The position numbers and the translations under genes were made by a program. Source: UBA6663 sp044226485 (GTDB lineage Bacteria; Chloroflexota; Anaerolineae; Anaerolineales; UBA6663). Taken from it: a stretch of 64,000 nucleotides of DNA. Of this stretch, positions 1 through 8,740 are shown piece after piece. Location: contig JBGAGY010000015.1 of NCBI GenBank assembly GCA_044226485.1, positions 62,001-126,000 on the forward strand. Reading direction: 5' to 3'. The notes beneath the pieces are model-generated. The model did no database searches. It had not been told where the DNA came from and worked only from the letters and a program-made list of their open reading frames with translations. Position 1 is the stretch's first letter, and the number at the start of each line of letters is the position of its first letter.

Positions 1-349
1 CTGCCTGATCCCACTGGTCCTGGGAACGCGCACGCTCATCGACAAGGGGCGGGCCACGACGCAGCGCGACGGCGAGCCTCACTTGCTGGCGTTCGAGAAA
101 ACCACATCGCTTGTGACAACGGGCATCTACGCCTACATCCGTCACCCACTGTACAGCTCGCTGTTGCTGCTGACCTGGGGCATCGTCTTCAAAGGGCCGG
201 GCGTGTGGAGCGCGCTCCTGGCGGGCGCGGCCACGGGGCTGCTGATCCTGACGGCACGCGCCGACGAGGTCGAGTGCGCGCGTTTCTTTGGCGATCCTTA
301 TCGCGCGTACATGAAGAAGACGACGCGCTTTCTGCCGTTCCTGTTCTAG
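1..349 (+). CDS. Isoprenylcysteine carboxyl methyltransferase-family protein, 5'-truncated by window edge
   Basis: The reading frame is open from the left edge (frame of base 2), so only the C-terminal ~115 residues are present. The signature of small integral-membrane methyltransferases (ICMT/PEMT type) is visible: TTGIYAYIRHPLYSS, where the RHP-Y motif sits in the S-adenosylmethionine site, followed by a hydrophobic helix and a C-terminal DPYRAYMKKTTRFLPF. Members methylate prenylcysteine-like, phospholipid or other small substrates at the membrane; the substrate here cannot be told. The family assignment is firm from the RHP motif, the function is not. The true start lies outside the window. 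Confidence 0.75.
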   Translation, partial: CLIPLVLGTRTLIDKGRATTQRDGEPHLLAFEKTTSLVTTGIYAYIRHPLYSSLLLLTWGIVFKGPGVWSALLAGAATGLLILTARADEVECARFFGDPYRAYMKKTTRFLPFLF

Positions 350-465
350 CGCCTGGATCTTCCTCAGGGCATTGGCCGCCCGGGCAAGCCCCCCTACACA
401 ACGTCGGCGAACTTAGCCACCGATCCTCGGACGACATGCTCGCCGTTCAGAAGGCGCTTCGATGT

Positions 466-493
466 TTGGAATAGGCTCATCCTGACGTACACT
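466..493 (+). promoter_or_regulatory. Putative sigma70 promoter of the flavin-binding protein gene
   Basis: TTGGAA (466-471), 16-bp spacer, TACACT (488-493), about 30 bp before the start at 525. An AGGAG ribosome-binding site follows near 511. This is a visual match only. Confidence 0.4.
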
Positions 494-524
494 TCTGGGC
501 ACCTTCGCGCAGGAGTGAGCTGTC

Positions 525-1148
525 ATGAGCCTCGATTACTACGATCCACAGCGCAACCCGCCGTCACGCCAGCGGCGCCCGGCCAATCGTCGCGATGACG
601 CCTGGATCAAGGCGCTGCTGCACCGCGGCGAGATCGCGCACATCGCCACGCGCTGGGATGATCAACTCTTCCAGACGCCGACCAGCTACTGGTACGACGA
701 GGCGCGCCACCGCATCATCTTTCACTCGAACATCGCCGGCCGGGTGCGCGCCAATCTCGAACGACACCCGGGCGTGTGCCTCGAGGTGAGCGAGCACGGC
801 CGCTTCCTGGCCAGCAACGATCCGCTCGAAGCTTCAGTGCAATATCGCGCCGCGATCGTCTTCGGCACGGCCTCCATCCTGGCCGACGCCGACGATCGGC
901 GCGGCGCTCTCACCGGCCTGCTCGGCAAGTATTTCGCCCCACTCACCGTCGGCCGCGAGATCATGCCGATCAGCGAGGCGGCCCTCGCGCGTACCAGCGT
1001 CTACGCCATCGCCATCGACGATTGGAGCGGCAAGGAGAACTGGGCCGACGTCGCCGACCAGACCGATGCCTGGCCGGCGTTGGAAGAGCGCTGGCTGGTC
1101 CATGAGTACAAACCTGACGAGCGCCGAAGGACGAATGACGAAGGTTGA
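525..1148 (+). CDS. Pyridoxamine 5'-phosphate oxidase-like FMN-binding protein
   Basis: 207 aa, soluble. The split-barrel flavin-binding fold is suggested by the opening RGEIAHIATRWDDQLFQTPTSYWYD, the central IIFHSN..GRVRANLERHPGVCLEVSE, and VQYRAAIVFGTASIL. This is the pattern of the pyridoxamine-phosphate-oxidase-related (NimA-like) family, which binds FMN or F420 and reduces small molecules. Substrate unknown. The start at 525 follows an AGGAG site and a putative promoter. The last residues (RRRTNDEG) are encoded by the left arm of an intergenic palindrome (1125-1180), so that repeat has supplied the C-terminus and stop codon. Confidence 0.8.
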   Translation: MSLDYYDPQRNPPSRQRRPANRRDDAWIKALLHRGEIAHIATRWDDQLFQTPTSYWYDEARHRIIFHSNIAGRVRANLERHPGVCLEVSEHGRFLASNDPLEASVQYRAAIVFGTASILADADDRRGALTGLLGKYFAPLTVGREIMPISEAALARTSVYAIAIDDWSGKENWADVADQTDAWPALEERWLVHEYKPDERRRTNDEG

Positions 1149-1180
1149 TTGGCTATTCGACCTTCGTCATTCGTCTTCCG
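1125..1180. repeat. Intergenic palindrome, ACGAATGACGAAGG family
   Basis: Left arm 1125-1149 and right arm 1156-1180 are near-perfect inverted copies (core ACGAATGACGAAGGT). The left arm overlaps the end of the upstream gene. Same family as the elements at 23031-23102 and 31043-31114, all with a GGC-containing loop. Function unknown. Confidence 0.8.
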
Positions 1181-1208
1181 CCGCTCATCCCTCTCGAAAG
1201 GATCACCC

Positions 1209-1841
1209 ATGCCCCCTCACCTCTTCGCCTTCCTGGCAGTGGCCCTGCCGATCGTGCTCGTGCCCGGGCCAAGCCTGATCGCCATCGTGGCGCGTGGCAT
1301 CGCTCAGGGACGACGCGCCGGCGTGGTCTTCGCCATAGGCGACTCGCTCGGCCTCATCGTGCAGGTGATCGCGATCGCGGCCGGGCTGGCGGCGCTTCTG
1401 CAAACGTCAGTGCTGGTGTTCAGGATCGTGCAGTACGCGGGCGCGGCTTACCTGGTCTATCTGGGCGTGCAATTGTGGCGCTCGAGCGACAGGCCGGTGT
1501 TTGCCACCGAGGTCGCACCGACGACGAGCCGTGCCGGTCGCGCTGTCTTGTCGCAAGGCTTCCTTGTGGGTGTATCGAACCCGAAGGCGGGGCTCTTCCT
1601 GCTGGCATTCCTGCCGCAGTTCGTGGATCCTGCTGCCGGGCCGGCCGCGGTGCAGATCCTGCTCTACGGCCTGGTCTTCACCATGCTGACGATCACGTAT
1701 GGCAGCCTGATGGGCGCGTTCGCCGGCAGCGTCGGTGGCTGGTTGAAGACGCGCGTGGTCATCCAGCGCTGGATCCAGCGGCTGGCGGCTGTGACGTTTG
1801 TGGGGTTGGGGGTGAGGCTGGCGTTGACGGAAAGACAGTAG
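1209..1841 (+). CDS. LysE/RhtB-family amino-acid exporter
   Basis: 210 aa from the ATG at 1209. Earlier in-frame codons lie inside the palindrome and are unlikely to be translated. About six hydrophobic helices are visible. The family signature is present: an N-terminal LPIVLVPGPSLIAIVARGIAQGRRAG (the PGP motif of LysE/RhtB) and the middle GFLVGVSNPKAGLFLLAFLPQF (the NPK motif). Such proteins export amino acids or homoserine lactones by proton antiport at the inner membrane; the substrate is not deducible. It is followed by a GAGGGGC palindrome and faces prfB tail to tail. Confidence 0.9.
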   Translation: MPPHLFAFLAVALPIVLVPGPSLIAIVARGIAQGRRAGVVFAIGDSLGLIVQVIAIAAGLAALLQTSVLVFRIVQYAGAAYLVYLGVQLWRSSDRPVFATEVAPTTSRAGRAVLSQGFLVGVSNPKAGLFLLAFLPQFVDPAAGPAAVQILLYGLVFTMLTITYGSLMGAFAGSVGGWLKTRVVIQRWIQRLAAVTFVGLGVRLALTERQ

Positions 1842-1933
1842 TCGAGGGGCGAGGGGCGAGGCGCGAGGGGCGAGGCGCGAGGGGCGGCAGCGTTCGCCCT
1901 TCGCTCCTCGCCCTTCGCCCCTCGCCCCTCGAC
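1841..1933. repeat. GAGGGGC-rich palindrome between convergent genes
   Basis: Repeated GCGAGGGGCGAG units on the left are mirrored by CTCGCCCCTCGC units on the right around a centre GGCAGCGTTCGCCC. It fills the space between the LysE and prfB stop codons. The same centre recurs at 41174-41290, also between two convergent genes. It may act as a bidirectional terminator, which is inference. Confidence 0.75.
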
Positions 1934-3020
1934 TTACACTCCGACCTGGCTCTGCAAGTAGGCTTCGATGAAGCCGTCGAGCTCGCCGTCGAGGACCTTG
2001 TCGGTCTGGCTGGTCTCGTAGTCGGTGCGATGGTCTTTGACCATCTGGTAGGGATGCAGCACGTAAGACCGGATCTGCTGCCCCCACTCCGCTTTGACGC
2101 GGCCGCCCTTGAGGGCGTTGATTTCCTTCTGCCGCTCTTCTTCTTTCATCGCCAGCAGGCGCGAGCGCAACACCTTCATGGCGTTCTCGCGGTTCTGGGT
2201 CAGCGAGCGCTCGTTCTGACAGGTGACGATCAGGCCGGTCGGCAGGTGGCGGATGCGCACGGCCGTGGCGTTCTTCTGGACGTTCTGGCCGCCGGCGCCG
2301 TTGGCCCGGTACGTGTCCATCTCGATCTCGCTCGGCGGGATCTCGATCGTGCCGATGTCTTCGACCTCGGGATAGACTTCGACCGACGCGAACGACGTGT
2401 GCCGGCGAGCTGACGAGTCGAAGGGCGAGATGCGCACCAGCCGGTGCGTGCCCTTCTCGGCCTTGAGCAGGCCGTAGGCAAACGGGCCGCTGACCGTCAT
2501 CGTCACCGACTTGATGCCGGCTTCTTCGCCCTCGCTCAGGTCGAGCACCTCGGCCTTGAAGCGATGGTCTTCACAGTAGCGCTGATACATGCGATAGAGC
2601 ATGCCGACCCAGTCTTGCGACTCGGTGCCGCCGGCGCCGGCGAAGATCGTGAAGATCGCGTCGTCGCGGTCGTAGGGGCCTGAGAGCATCGTCTCGGTCT
2701 CGATCTCGCGCACGAGCTTTTCAAGCCGAGCGACTTCGGTCTCGAGCTCCTGGCGCATGCTCTCGTCGTCGAGCTGGCTCAGCTCGAGCGCATCCGCGAT
2801 GCCCTGTTTGGCGGACTTCAGCTGATTGAGCTCATCACGCACCGTCGAGAGTTCTCGCATGGTGCGCTGAGCGTTTTCGGGGTTGTTCCAGAGCGTCGGG
2901 TCCTGGGATTGGGACTCGAGGTGGGCGAGGCGTTCTTCTTTGACAGGTAGGTCAAAGACGCTCCAGCAGGCTATGCAGGCGCTCGTCGATGACATTCAGG
3001 CGTGCGGTCAGGTCTTCCAT
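1934..3020 (-). CDS. prfB: Peptide chain release factor 2, expressed by programmed +1 frameshift
   Basis: Releases nascent proteins at UGA and UAA codons. The gene starts at the ATG complementary to 3018-3020, after an AAGGGA ribosome-binding site. It reads 22 codons (MEDLTARLNVID...) to an in-frame UGA at 2952-2954, then must shift +1 within CUU UGA C to continue as DLPVKEERLAHLES. The product is about 361 aa (E. coli 365). The RF2 specificity tripeptide SPF (about residue 198, RISPFDSSARRH) and the catalytic GGQ (about residue 244, GAGGQNVQK) are both intact. It lies 50 bp downstream of ftsY on the same strand and is probably co-transcribed. The frameshift provides autoregulation by RF2 level. 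Confidence 0.95.
2951..2964 (-). promoter_or_regulatory. prfB programmed +1 frameshift signal
   Basis: On the minus strand the sequence reads GGAG CGU CUU UGA C. An internal Shine-Dalgarno-like GGAG lies three bases before the slippery CUU, followed by the UGA stop (codon 23) and C. Spacing and order match the classic E. coli prfB recoding site (AGGGGG UAU CUU UGA C). Confidence 0.95.
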
Positions 3021-3070
3021 CTTGTTCCCTTCGTGATTCTTGAAGCGAGCATGCCCGCCTCGCGAGATGG

Positions 3071-3985
3071 TCAGTGGGATTCTTCAGGCTCTTCGATCAG
3101 GCCGTTCACGAACTTCTCGGCGTCGAACGGCGCGAAATCCTCGAAGTGCTCGCCGGTTCCGATGAACACGATCGGCAGCCCGAGCTCGCGGCGGATGGCG
3201 AAGGCCATGCCACCCTTGGCTGAGCTGTCGAGCTTGGTCAGGACGACGCCAGTGACGCCGGAGGCGTCTTTGAAGCCGCGCGCCTGCGACAGCGCGTTCT
3301 GGCCCGTGATGGCGTCGAGCACCAGCCAGGTCTCGTGCGGCGCGCCCGGCACTGCCTTGCCGATCACACGCGAGACCTTGCGCAGTTCTTCCATCAAATT
3401 GTACTTGCTCTGCAAGCGTCCGGCCGTGTCGACGATCAGCACATCGATGCCGCGAGCTTGAGCCGCCGCTGCGGCGTCGTAGGCCACGGCGCTCGGGTCA
3501 GCGTTCGGCTGCCCGGCGATCACCGGGAAGTTGAGGCGCTCGCCCCAGACCTGCAGTTGATCGACGGCGGCCGCTCGGAACGTGTCGGCGGCGGCGGCCA
3601 TGACGGTCTTGCCCTGCCCGCGCAGATAGCGCGCCAGCTTGGCCACTGTCGTCGTCTTGCCCGAGCCGTTGACGCCGACCAGGGCGACGACGGTCGGCTG
3701 ATGGTCGAAGCGGACCTGGCGCGGCTCGCCGAGCAGGCCGCGCAACTCGTCGCGCAGGGCGGAGCGCAGCTTGGCCGCGTTCACGATGCCCTCGGCCGCG
3801 GCGCGAGCGCGGAGCCGCCCGATCATCTCATCGGCGATGATGGCGCCCATATCTGCCTGGATCAGCGCGATCTCGAGCTGCTCCCAGGTGTCGTCGGTGA
3901 TATCGCTCTGTCCGAGCAGCGTGGCGACCCGGCCGAAAACCGCGTCGCGCGTGCGAGCCAGACTGTCTCGAATGGACTTGAACAT
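3071..3985 (-). CDS. ftsY: Signal recognition particle receptor FtsY
   Basis: 304 aa GTPase that docks SRP-bound ribosomes at the membrane translocon. The N-domain helices occupy about residues 1-85. The G domain has G1 GVNGSGKTTT (about 104-113), DTFRAAA (about 134), DTAGR (about 186) and TKLD (about 250). There is no long acidic A domain, so membrane contact must rely on the short N-terminal amphipathic helix, as in other short FtsY proteins. A TATAAT box 8 nt before the ATG suggests a leaderless or nearly leaderless transcript. It heads a unit with prfB. Confidence 0.97.
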   Translation of the reverse strand: MFKSIRDSLARTRDAVFGRVATLLGQSDITDDTWEQLEIALIQADMGAIIADEMIGRLRARAAAEGIVNAAKLRSALRDELRGLLGEPRQVRFDHQPTVVALVGVNGSGKTTTVAKLARYLRGQGKTVMAAAADTFRAAAVDQLQVWGERLNFPVIAGQPNADPSAVAYDAAAAAQARGIDVLIVDTAGRLQSKYNLMEELRKVSRVIGKAVPGAPHETWLVLDAITGQNALSQARGFKDASGVTGVVLTKLDSSAKGGMAFAIRRELGLPIVFIGTGEHFEDFAPFDAEKFVNGLIEEPEESH

Positions 3986-3993
3986 GGCTGGGG

Positions 3994-3999
3994 ATTATA
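3994..3999 (-). promoter_or_regulatory. -10 box of ftsY (near-leaderless)
   Basis: Perfect TATAAT on the minus strand, 8 nt upstream of the ATG. A start site about 7 nt downstream would fall on or beside the initiation codon. Confidence 0.6.
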
Positions 4000-4154
4000 T
4001 CGGGTTCGGCCCCCTCCCGCATCGCCGCGAGTTGCACATCAGCCCACCGAGTCTCGGCGATGCGGCCCTCCCACTCCGGGGGAGGGCGCGCCGCCACAGC
4101 GCCCTGGCCGTATCGACAACCGGTGGCGGCGCGGGTGGGGGCAACCCGCGTTGT

Positions 4155-4160
4155 TATAAT
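4155..4160 (+). promoter_or_regulatory. -10 box of the pantothenate kinase gene (leaderless)
   Basis: Perfect TATAAT ends 6 nt before the ATG at 4167, leaving no room for a ribosome-binding site. Expected transcription start coincides with the start codon. Confidence 0.6.
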
Positions 4161-4166
4161 TCTCGG

Positions 4167-4991
<825 letters not shown>

Positions 4992-5081
4992 ATTGACGAC
5001 TGCTGATTGATGATTGCTGCTTGTGCAAGCCGGAATCAGCGTTGTTCATCAGCCACCAGACATCAACGATCATCAATCGCC
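4992..5081. repeat. Imperfect intergenic inverted repeat
   Basis: GATTGATGATTG on the left is partly mirrored by CGATCATCAATC on the right, immediately before the GT2 start codon. Shorter and less regular than the other palindromes in the window. Confidence 0.45.
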
Positions 5082-6050
5082 ATGACTCGTCCCAAGTATT
5101 CGATCGTCGCCCCCGTTTTCAATGAAGAAGAGACGCTGCCGGTGTTCTACGAACGCATGGCCGGCGTGATGGACAAGCTGGATGGGCCGAGCGAACTCGT
5201 GCTCGTCTTCGACGGCAGCCGTGACAGGTCGCCCGAAATCGGACGCCAACTGCGCGCCAAGGACCCGCGGGTCAAGGTCATCGACTTCGCGCGCAACTTC
5301 GGCCATCAGATCGCGATCACGGCCGGCATCGACTACGCCGAGGGCGACGCCGTGGCGATCATCGACTCTGACCTGCAGGATCCGCCTGAAGTGATCCTCG
5401 ACCTCGTGGCCAAGTGGAAGGAAGGCTACGAGGTGATCTACGCCCAACGCCGCAAGCGCGCGGGCGAGACGTTCTTCAAGCTGTTCACCGCCGCGGCCTT
5501 TTATCGCATCATCCGCAGCATGGCCTCGATCGACATCCCGCAAGACACTGGCGACTTCCGCCTGATCGACCGCAAAGTCGTGATGGTGATGCGCCAGTTG
5601 CGGGAGCACCACCGCTTCATGCGCGGCCTGTCGGTCTGGGTCGGCTTCAAGCAGACCGGCGTTCGGTACGACCGCCACGAGCGCTATGCCGGCACGACGC
5701 AATATCCGCTGCGCAAGATGGTCAAGTTCGCGAGCGACGCCATCACGGGCTTCAGTTACGCGCCGATCCAGTGGGTGACGACGTTGGGCTTTTGGATCTC
5801 GCTGATCGCGCTGCTGAGCATCCCGGTCGTGGCGGTGCTGCGCTTCTTCTACAGCGCCACCTTCTTCACGGGCCAGGCCAGCACCCTGATCGCCGTGCTG
5901 TTCATGGGCGGCGTGCAGCTGATCTCCGTCGGCATCCTGGGCGAGTACCTGGGCCGCATCTACGAGGAAGTCAAGAAGCGACCGCTCTACATCGTCCGCG
6001 AGGCGCCGCCTAAGCCCGAGCCTGTTGAAGAGGCCGAGAAGGTCGCATGA
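5082..6050 (+). CDS. Membrane-anchored family 2 glycosyltransferase (DPM1/GtrB-like)
   Basis: 322 aa from the ATG at 5082; the open frame upstream lies in the repeat. It probably transfers a sugar from a nucleotide donor to polyprenyl phosphate at the cytoplasmic face. The GT-A domain opens with YSIVAPVFNEEETL and has the family's DSDLQDPPEVI (metal site plus the DLQDPPE hallmark) and the acceptor-region QDTGDFRLIDRK. Two C-terminal membrane helices follow (about residues 225-290). The usual DDGS/NDGS nucleotide-sugar motif reads VFDGSRD, a small deviation. The stop overlaps the moaC start by 4 bp (ATGA), so the two are co-translated although the functions look unrelated. Confidence 0.9.
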   Translation: MTRPKYSIVAPVFNEEETLPVFYERMAGVMDKLDGPSELVLVFDGSRDRSPEIGRQLRAKDPRVKVIDFARNFGHQIAITAGIDYAEGDAVAIIDSDLQDPPEVILDLVAKWKEGYEVIYAQRRKRAGETFFKLFTAAAFYRIIRSMASIDIPQDTGDFRLIDRKVVMVMRQLREHHRFMRGLSVWVGFKQTGVRYDRHERYAGTTQYPLRKMVKFASDAITGFSYAPIQWVTTLGFWISLIALLSIPVVAVLRFFYSATFFTGQASTLIAVLFMGGVQLISVGILGEYLGRIYEEVKKRPLYIVREAPPKPEPVEEAEKVA

Positions 6051-6517
6051 GCCTGAGCCACATCGACGAGCACGGCAACGCGCGCATGGTTGACGTGGGC
6101 GCTAAGGCCGATACCGAGCGCGTGGCGGTGGCCGCCGCCGAGGTGTTGATGCTGCCCGAGACCCTGGCCGCGATCCGCGCCGGCCAGATCAAGAAGGGCG
6201 ACGTGCTGACGACGGCCCAACTCGCCGGCGTGATGGCGGCCAAGCGCACGTCGGACCTGATCCCGCTCTGTCATCCGCTGGCGTTGACGCACGTCGACGT
6301 CGTCTGCGAGTTGCGCGACGAGTTGCCGGGCGTCGCCATCCGCGCCACGGCGCGCACCGTGGGCAAGACCGGCGTCGAGATGGAAGCGCTGACGGCCGCG
6401 ACGGTCGCGGCGCTGACCGTCTACGACATGGCCAAGGCCGTCGAGAAGACGATGCGCATCACCAACGTCAGACTGCTCGAAAAGCTCGGCGGCAAGAGCG
6501 GCCCCTGGCGCGCCTGA
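6047..6517 (+). CDS. moaC: Cyclic pyranopterin monophosphate synthase MoaC
   Basis: 156 aa, full length for the family. With MoaA it converts GTP into cyclic pyranopterin monophosphate, the first step of molybdenum cofactor synthesis. Hallmarks are HIDEHGNARMVDVGAK at the N-terminus, KKGDVLTTAQLAGVMAAKRTSDLIPLCHPL in the centre, and the catalytic region GKTGVEMEALTAATVAALTVYDMAKA. It overlaps the GT2 gene by 4 bp. moaD and moaE lie 1.3 kb downstream on the same strand, beyond an opposing LRR gene. moaA is not in the window. Confidence 0.97.
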   Translation: MSLSHIDEHGNARMVDVGAKADTERVAVAAAEVLMLPETLAAIRAGQIKKGDVLTTAQLAGVMAAKRTSDLIPLCHPLALTHVDVVCELRDELPGVAIRATARTVGKTGVEMEALTAATVAALTVYDMAKAVEKTMRITNVRLLEKLGGKSGPWRA

Positions 6518-6525
6518 TCCCCCCC

Positions 6526-7491
6526 TTACAACCAGACCGTACAGCCGCGCGCCTCGAGGTCGGCCACCCAGTCGGGCACGGCCGGCCATGGATTCCAGCG
6601 CAGGTCGAGCCGCTCGAGCACCGGGAGATCGCCCAGGGAGCGCGGCAGGTCTTTGAGCGCATTGGCGCGCAGATCCAGGCTGCGCAGCGACCGGCACCGC
6701 CCGATGGCGTCGGGCAGCGACTTCAACTGGTTGAACCGCAGGTTGAGTTCGGATAGGGACGCCAACGCCCCCACGGAGTCGGACAAAGACGCGAGGCGAT
6801 TGCCCTCCAGATCGAGCACGCGCAGGCTCGACAACGAACCCAGAGTGTCGGGCCATAAATCGATCCGGTTCTGAGCCAGGTGCAACTCGCGCAGACGGCT
6901 GAGGCTGCCCACATCGGCGGGCAACGACGGGAGGAGCGCGGCAGACGCGCGAAGCTCGACGAGCGATTGCAGATCGCCGAGCCATGCAGGCCATGAGCCC
7001 AGCGGGTTTTCTGAGATGTTGAAGTATCGCAGGCCTTGGGCCTGCGATAGCGATTCGGGCAGGCCGCGCAGGGCGTTGTCGGCCAGGTACAGATAAGTCA
7101 GGGTCCGGCTCGCGCGCAGTGATGGTTCTGGCAGCGCGCTCAGCCGGTTATGACCGAGGTCCAGCATGCGCAGCGCCGCAAGACCCTCGAGGCTGCGGCC
7201 CAGTTGCTCAAGGCGGTTGACCGAGGCATTGAGCACCTCGAGCCGATCGAGGTCGGCCAGGCGATCGGGAAGCTCGAGCATTTCGTTGTGAAAGACGCTC
7301 AAGAAGCGCAGTTCGCGGCACTCGCCGACCCACTCCGGGAGCCGGGGCAGGCGATTGCGATCCAGGTCGAGCGCCTCCCAATCGCGGCGCCCGGGATCGG
7401 GCACGGCCTCGAGGTTGTGGCCGGCGACGTCGAGGCCGTTGTCGACAACGCTGGCCCAGCGGCTATGAAGGGGCGGATGTGCGTGGCTCAT
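6526..7491 (-). CDS. Leucine-rich-repeat protein
   Basis: 321 aa made almost entirely of about ten to eleven 23-residue repeats of the pattern LxxLxxLDLxxNxLxxLPxxLG, such as SLRVLDLEGNRLASLSDSVG and VLERLDLRWNPWPAVPDWV. No signal peptide, membrane segment or catalytic domain is seen, so it is probably a cytoplasmic protein-binding solenoid. An AAGGTGA ribosome-binding site precedes the ATG at 7491. It converges on moaC with 8 bp between the stops. The binding partner is unknown. Confidence 0.85.
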   Translation of the reverse strand: MSHAHPPLHSRWASVVDNGLDVAGHNLEAVPDPGRRDWEALDLDRNRLPRLPEWVGECRELRFLSVFHNEMLELPDRLADLDRLEVLNASVNRLEQLGRSLEGLAALRMLDLGHNRLSALPEPSLRASRTLTYLYLADNALRGLPESLSQAQGLRYFNISENPLGSWPAWLGDLQSLVELRASAALLPSLPADVGSLSRLRELHLAQNRIDLWPDTLGSLSSLRVLDLEGNRLASLSDSVGALASLSELNLRFNQLKSLPDAIGRCRSLRSLDLRANALKDLPRSLGDLPVLERLDLRWNPWPAVPDWVADLEARGCTVWL

Positions 7492-7795
7492 CGCTTCACC
7501 TTAGCATGATCCGCAGCTTCCGATATCGGGAAGCGCCGGAGGTGGCCGGAGATCAACGAGACCCTGGCATCATCCGGCGACCCCCGGCCCTTCGAGATAG
7601 TGTGCAGGCACGACCTGCCGCTCTTTTGGGGCCGCGGATTGCGCAGATTGCGCGGCTGTCGACCGGTTGGCCAGCGAAGGGCGTGGCATTCGGTTCCTAT
7701 AGCGTCATCGGCATATGCCGCGGCTGATAACTCGCTCGTGGACACTCCCGATTTCGCAACAACACTGCAGCGTCTCATCGGGGTACACTTCCTTC
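7492..7795. other. 304-bp intergenic region between the divergent LRR and moaD genes
   Basis: No convincing coding frame. It holds a short near-palindrome CTTCCGATATCGGGAAG (7517-7533) close to the LRR start, and the moaD -10 box TACACT (7784-7789). Nothing else is recognisable. Confidence 0.5.
7784..7789 (+). promoter_or_regulatory. -10 box of moaD (leaderless)
   Basis: TACACT ends 6 nt before the ATG at 7796 with no ribosome-binding site between. Same arrangement as other leaderless genes in the window. No clear -35 box. Confidence 0.45.
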
Positions 7796-8050
7796 ATGCA
7801 GGTCAACGTCCTCTTCTTCGCCACCCTCAAAGACCGCGCCGGGCTTTCCCGGACGGCCCTGACTCTTCCCGACGGCGCCACAGTAGCCGCGCTCCGTGAG
7901 GCGCTTGCGACTGCCCTGCCGGGCCTGGCTCCCGCCCTGCCCACCGCGCTCGTCTCCGTCAACCACGAGTACGCCTTCAACGAAGACGCGCTCCACGACA
8001 ACGACGAGGTCGCGCTCTTCCCACCTGTCTCAGGAGGATGTGGCGATTGA
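7796..8050 (+). CDS. moaD: Molybdopterin synthase small subunit MoaD, with residues after the GG
   Basis: 84 aa, ubiquitin-like sulfur carrier of molybdopterin synthase. Start ATG 7796 lies 6 nt after a TACACT box. The family pattern is clear: MQVNVLFFATLKDRAG, LPDGATVAALREAL, VNHEYAFNEDALHDNDEVALFPPVSGG. MoaD must normally end in Gly-Gly for adenylation by MoeB, but here three residues (Cys-Gly-Asp) follow the GG before the TGA. Either the tail is removed by a protease, as for some other sulfur-carrier proteins, or the protein is not used in the standard way. moaE follows 74 bp downstream. Confidence 0.93.
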   Translation: MQVNVLFFATLKDRAGLSRTALTLPDGATVAALREALATALPGLAPALPTALVSVNHEYAFNEDALHDNDEVALFPPVSGGCGD

Positions 8051-8124
8051 GCGATCGGAGCGTCGGCGTTTGATCGCCCCGCGCGATCAAGACATCGCCC
8101 AGTCTCGCGATCACCCACTCACCC

Positions 8125-8613
8125 ATGACCATGTTTCCCACGATCTTCAAAATCACCAACGACATCCTCGACCTTGACGCGCTCGTGGCCGCCATCACGC
8201 TGCCCAGCACCGGCGCGGCCTGCGTCTTCACAGGCATGGTCCGCGGCGTGACCACACGACCCGACCGGGATTCGATCGGCCCGCATGAGACCACGCGGCT
8301 CGAGTACGAGGCCTATGTGCCCATGGCCGAGGCCAAGATGAAACAGGTGGCTGACGAGATCCGCGAACGCTGGTCCACCATCGAGGGCATCGCCATCGTG
8401 CAGCGCATCGGCCCGCTCGACCCCGGCACGCCGACCGTCCTCATCGCGTGCTCGGCCGCCCACCGCGACACGGGCGTGTTCGAAGCAGCCCGCTACGGCA
8501 TCGATCGGCTCAAGGAGATCGTGCCCGTCTGGAAGAAAGAGATCGGCCCCGCCGGCGAAGTGTGGATCGAGGGTCACTATACGCCCGGCGAGTCGGATAA
8601 GCACGTCGGCTAA
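8125..8613 (+). CDS. moaE: Molybdopterin synthase large subunit MoaE
   Basis: 162 aa. With thiocarboxylated MoaD it inserts two sulfurs into cyclic pyranopterin monophosphate to give molybdopterin. Recognised by ACVFTGMVRG, LEYEAYVPMAEAKM, the AAHRDTGVFEAARYGIDRLKEIVPVWKKE block with the catalytic lysines, and a C-terminal GEVWIEG. A MetThrMet start leaves either ATG (8125 or 8131) possible. It lies downstream of moaD on the same strand and ends at an intergenic palindrome. Confidence 0.96.
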   Translation: MTMFPTIFKITNDILDLDALVAAITLPSTGAACVFTGMVRGVTTRPDRDSIGPHETTRLEYEAYVPMAEAKMKQVADEIRERWSTIEGIAIVQRIGPLDPGTPTVLIACSAAHRDTGVFEAARYGIDRLKEIVPVWKKEIGPAGEVWIEGHYTPGESDKHVG

Positions 8614-8620
8614 TGAATTC

Positions 8621-8725
8621 GCCACGAATGACACGAATTGAGACGAATGGGCACGAAGGACTAACTTCTGGGATCGCATCTCACATGCTATCCGCGGTTC
8701 GTGTCCATTGGCGTCATTCGTGGCT
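8621..8725. repeat. Intergenic palindrome, CACGAAT family
   Basis: Left arm 8621-8657 is a row of CACGAATGA, CACGAATTGAGACGAATGGG, CACGAA units about 10-11 bp apart. The right arm 8697-8725 (TTCGTGTCCATTGGCGTCATTCGTGGC) is its imperfect inverse. Same family as 51588-51670. It lies between moaE and the threonine synthase gene. Confidence 0.75.
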
Positions 8726-8740
8726 CATGTCCTTCCTATC

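Noticed and set aside
1841..1933. GAGGGGC repeats as a possible CRISPR array
   Set aside because: Units are under 12 bp, contiguous without unique spacers, and turn into their own inverse halfway; no cas genes are near.
1145..2413. Plus-strand open frame running through the LysE gene into prfB
   Set aside because: Out of frame with LysE and antisense to prfB; no recognisable domain.
2952..2954. In-frame UGA in prfB as a sequencing error or pseudogene
   Set aside because: It sits in a complete programmed frameshift signal (GGAG, CUU UGA C) and the downstream frame is intact.
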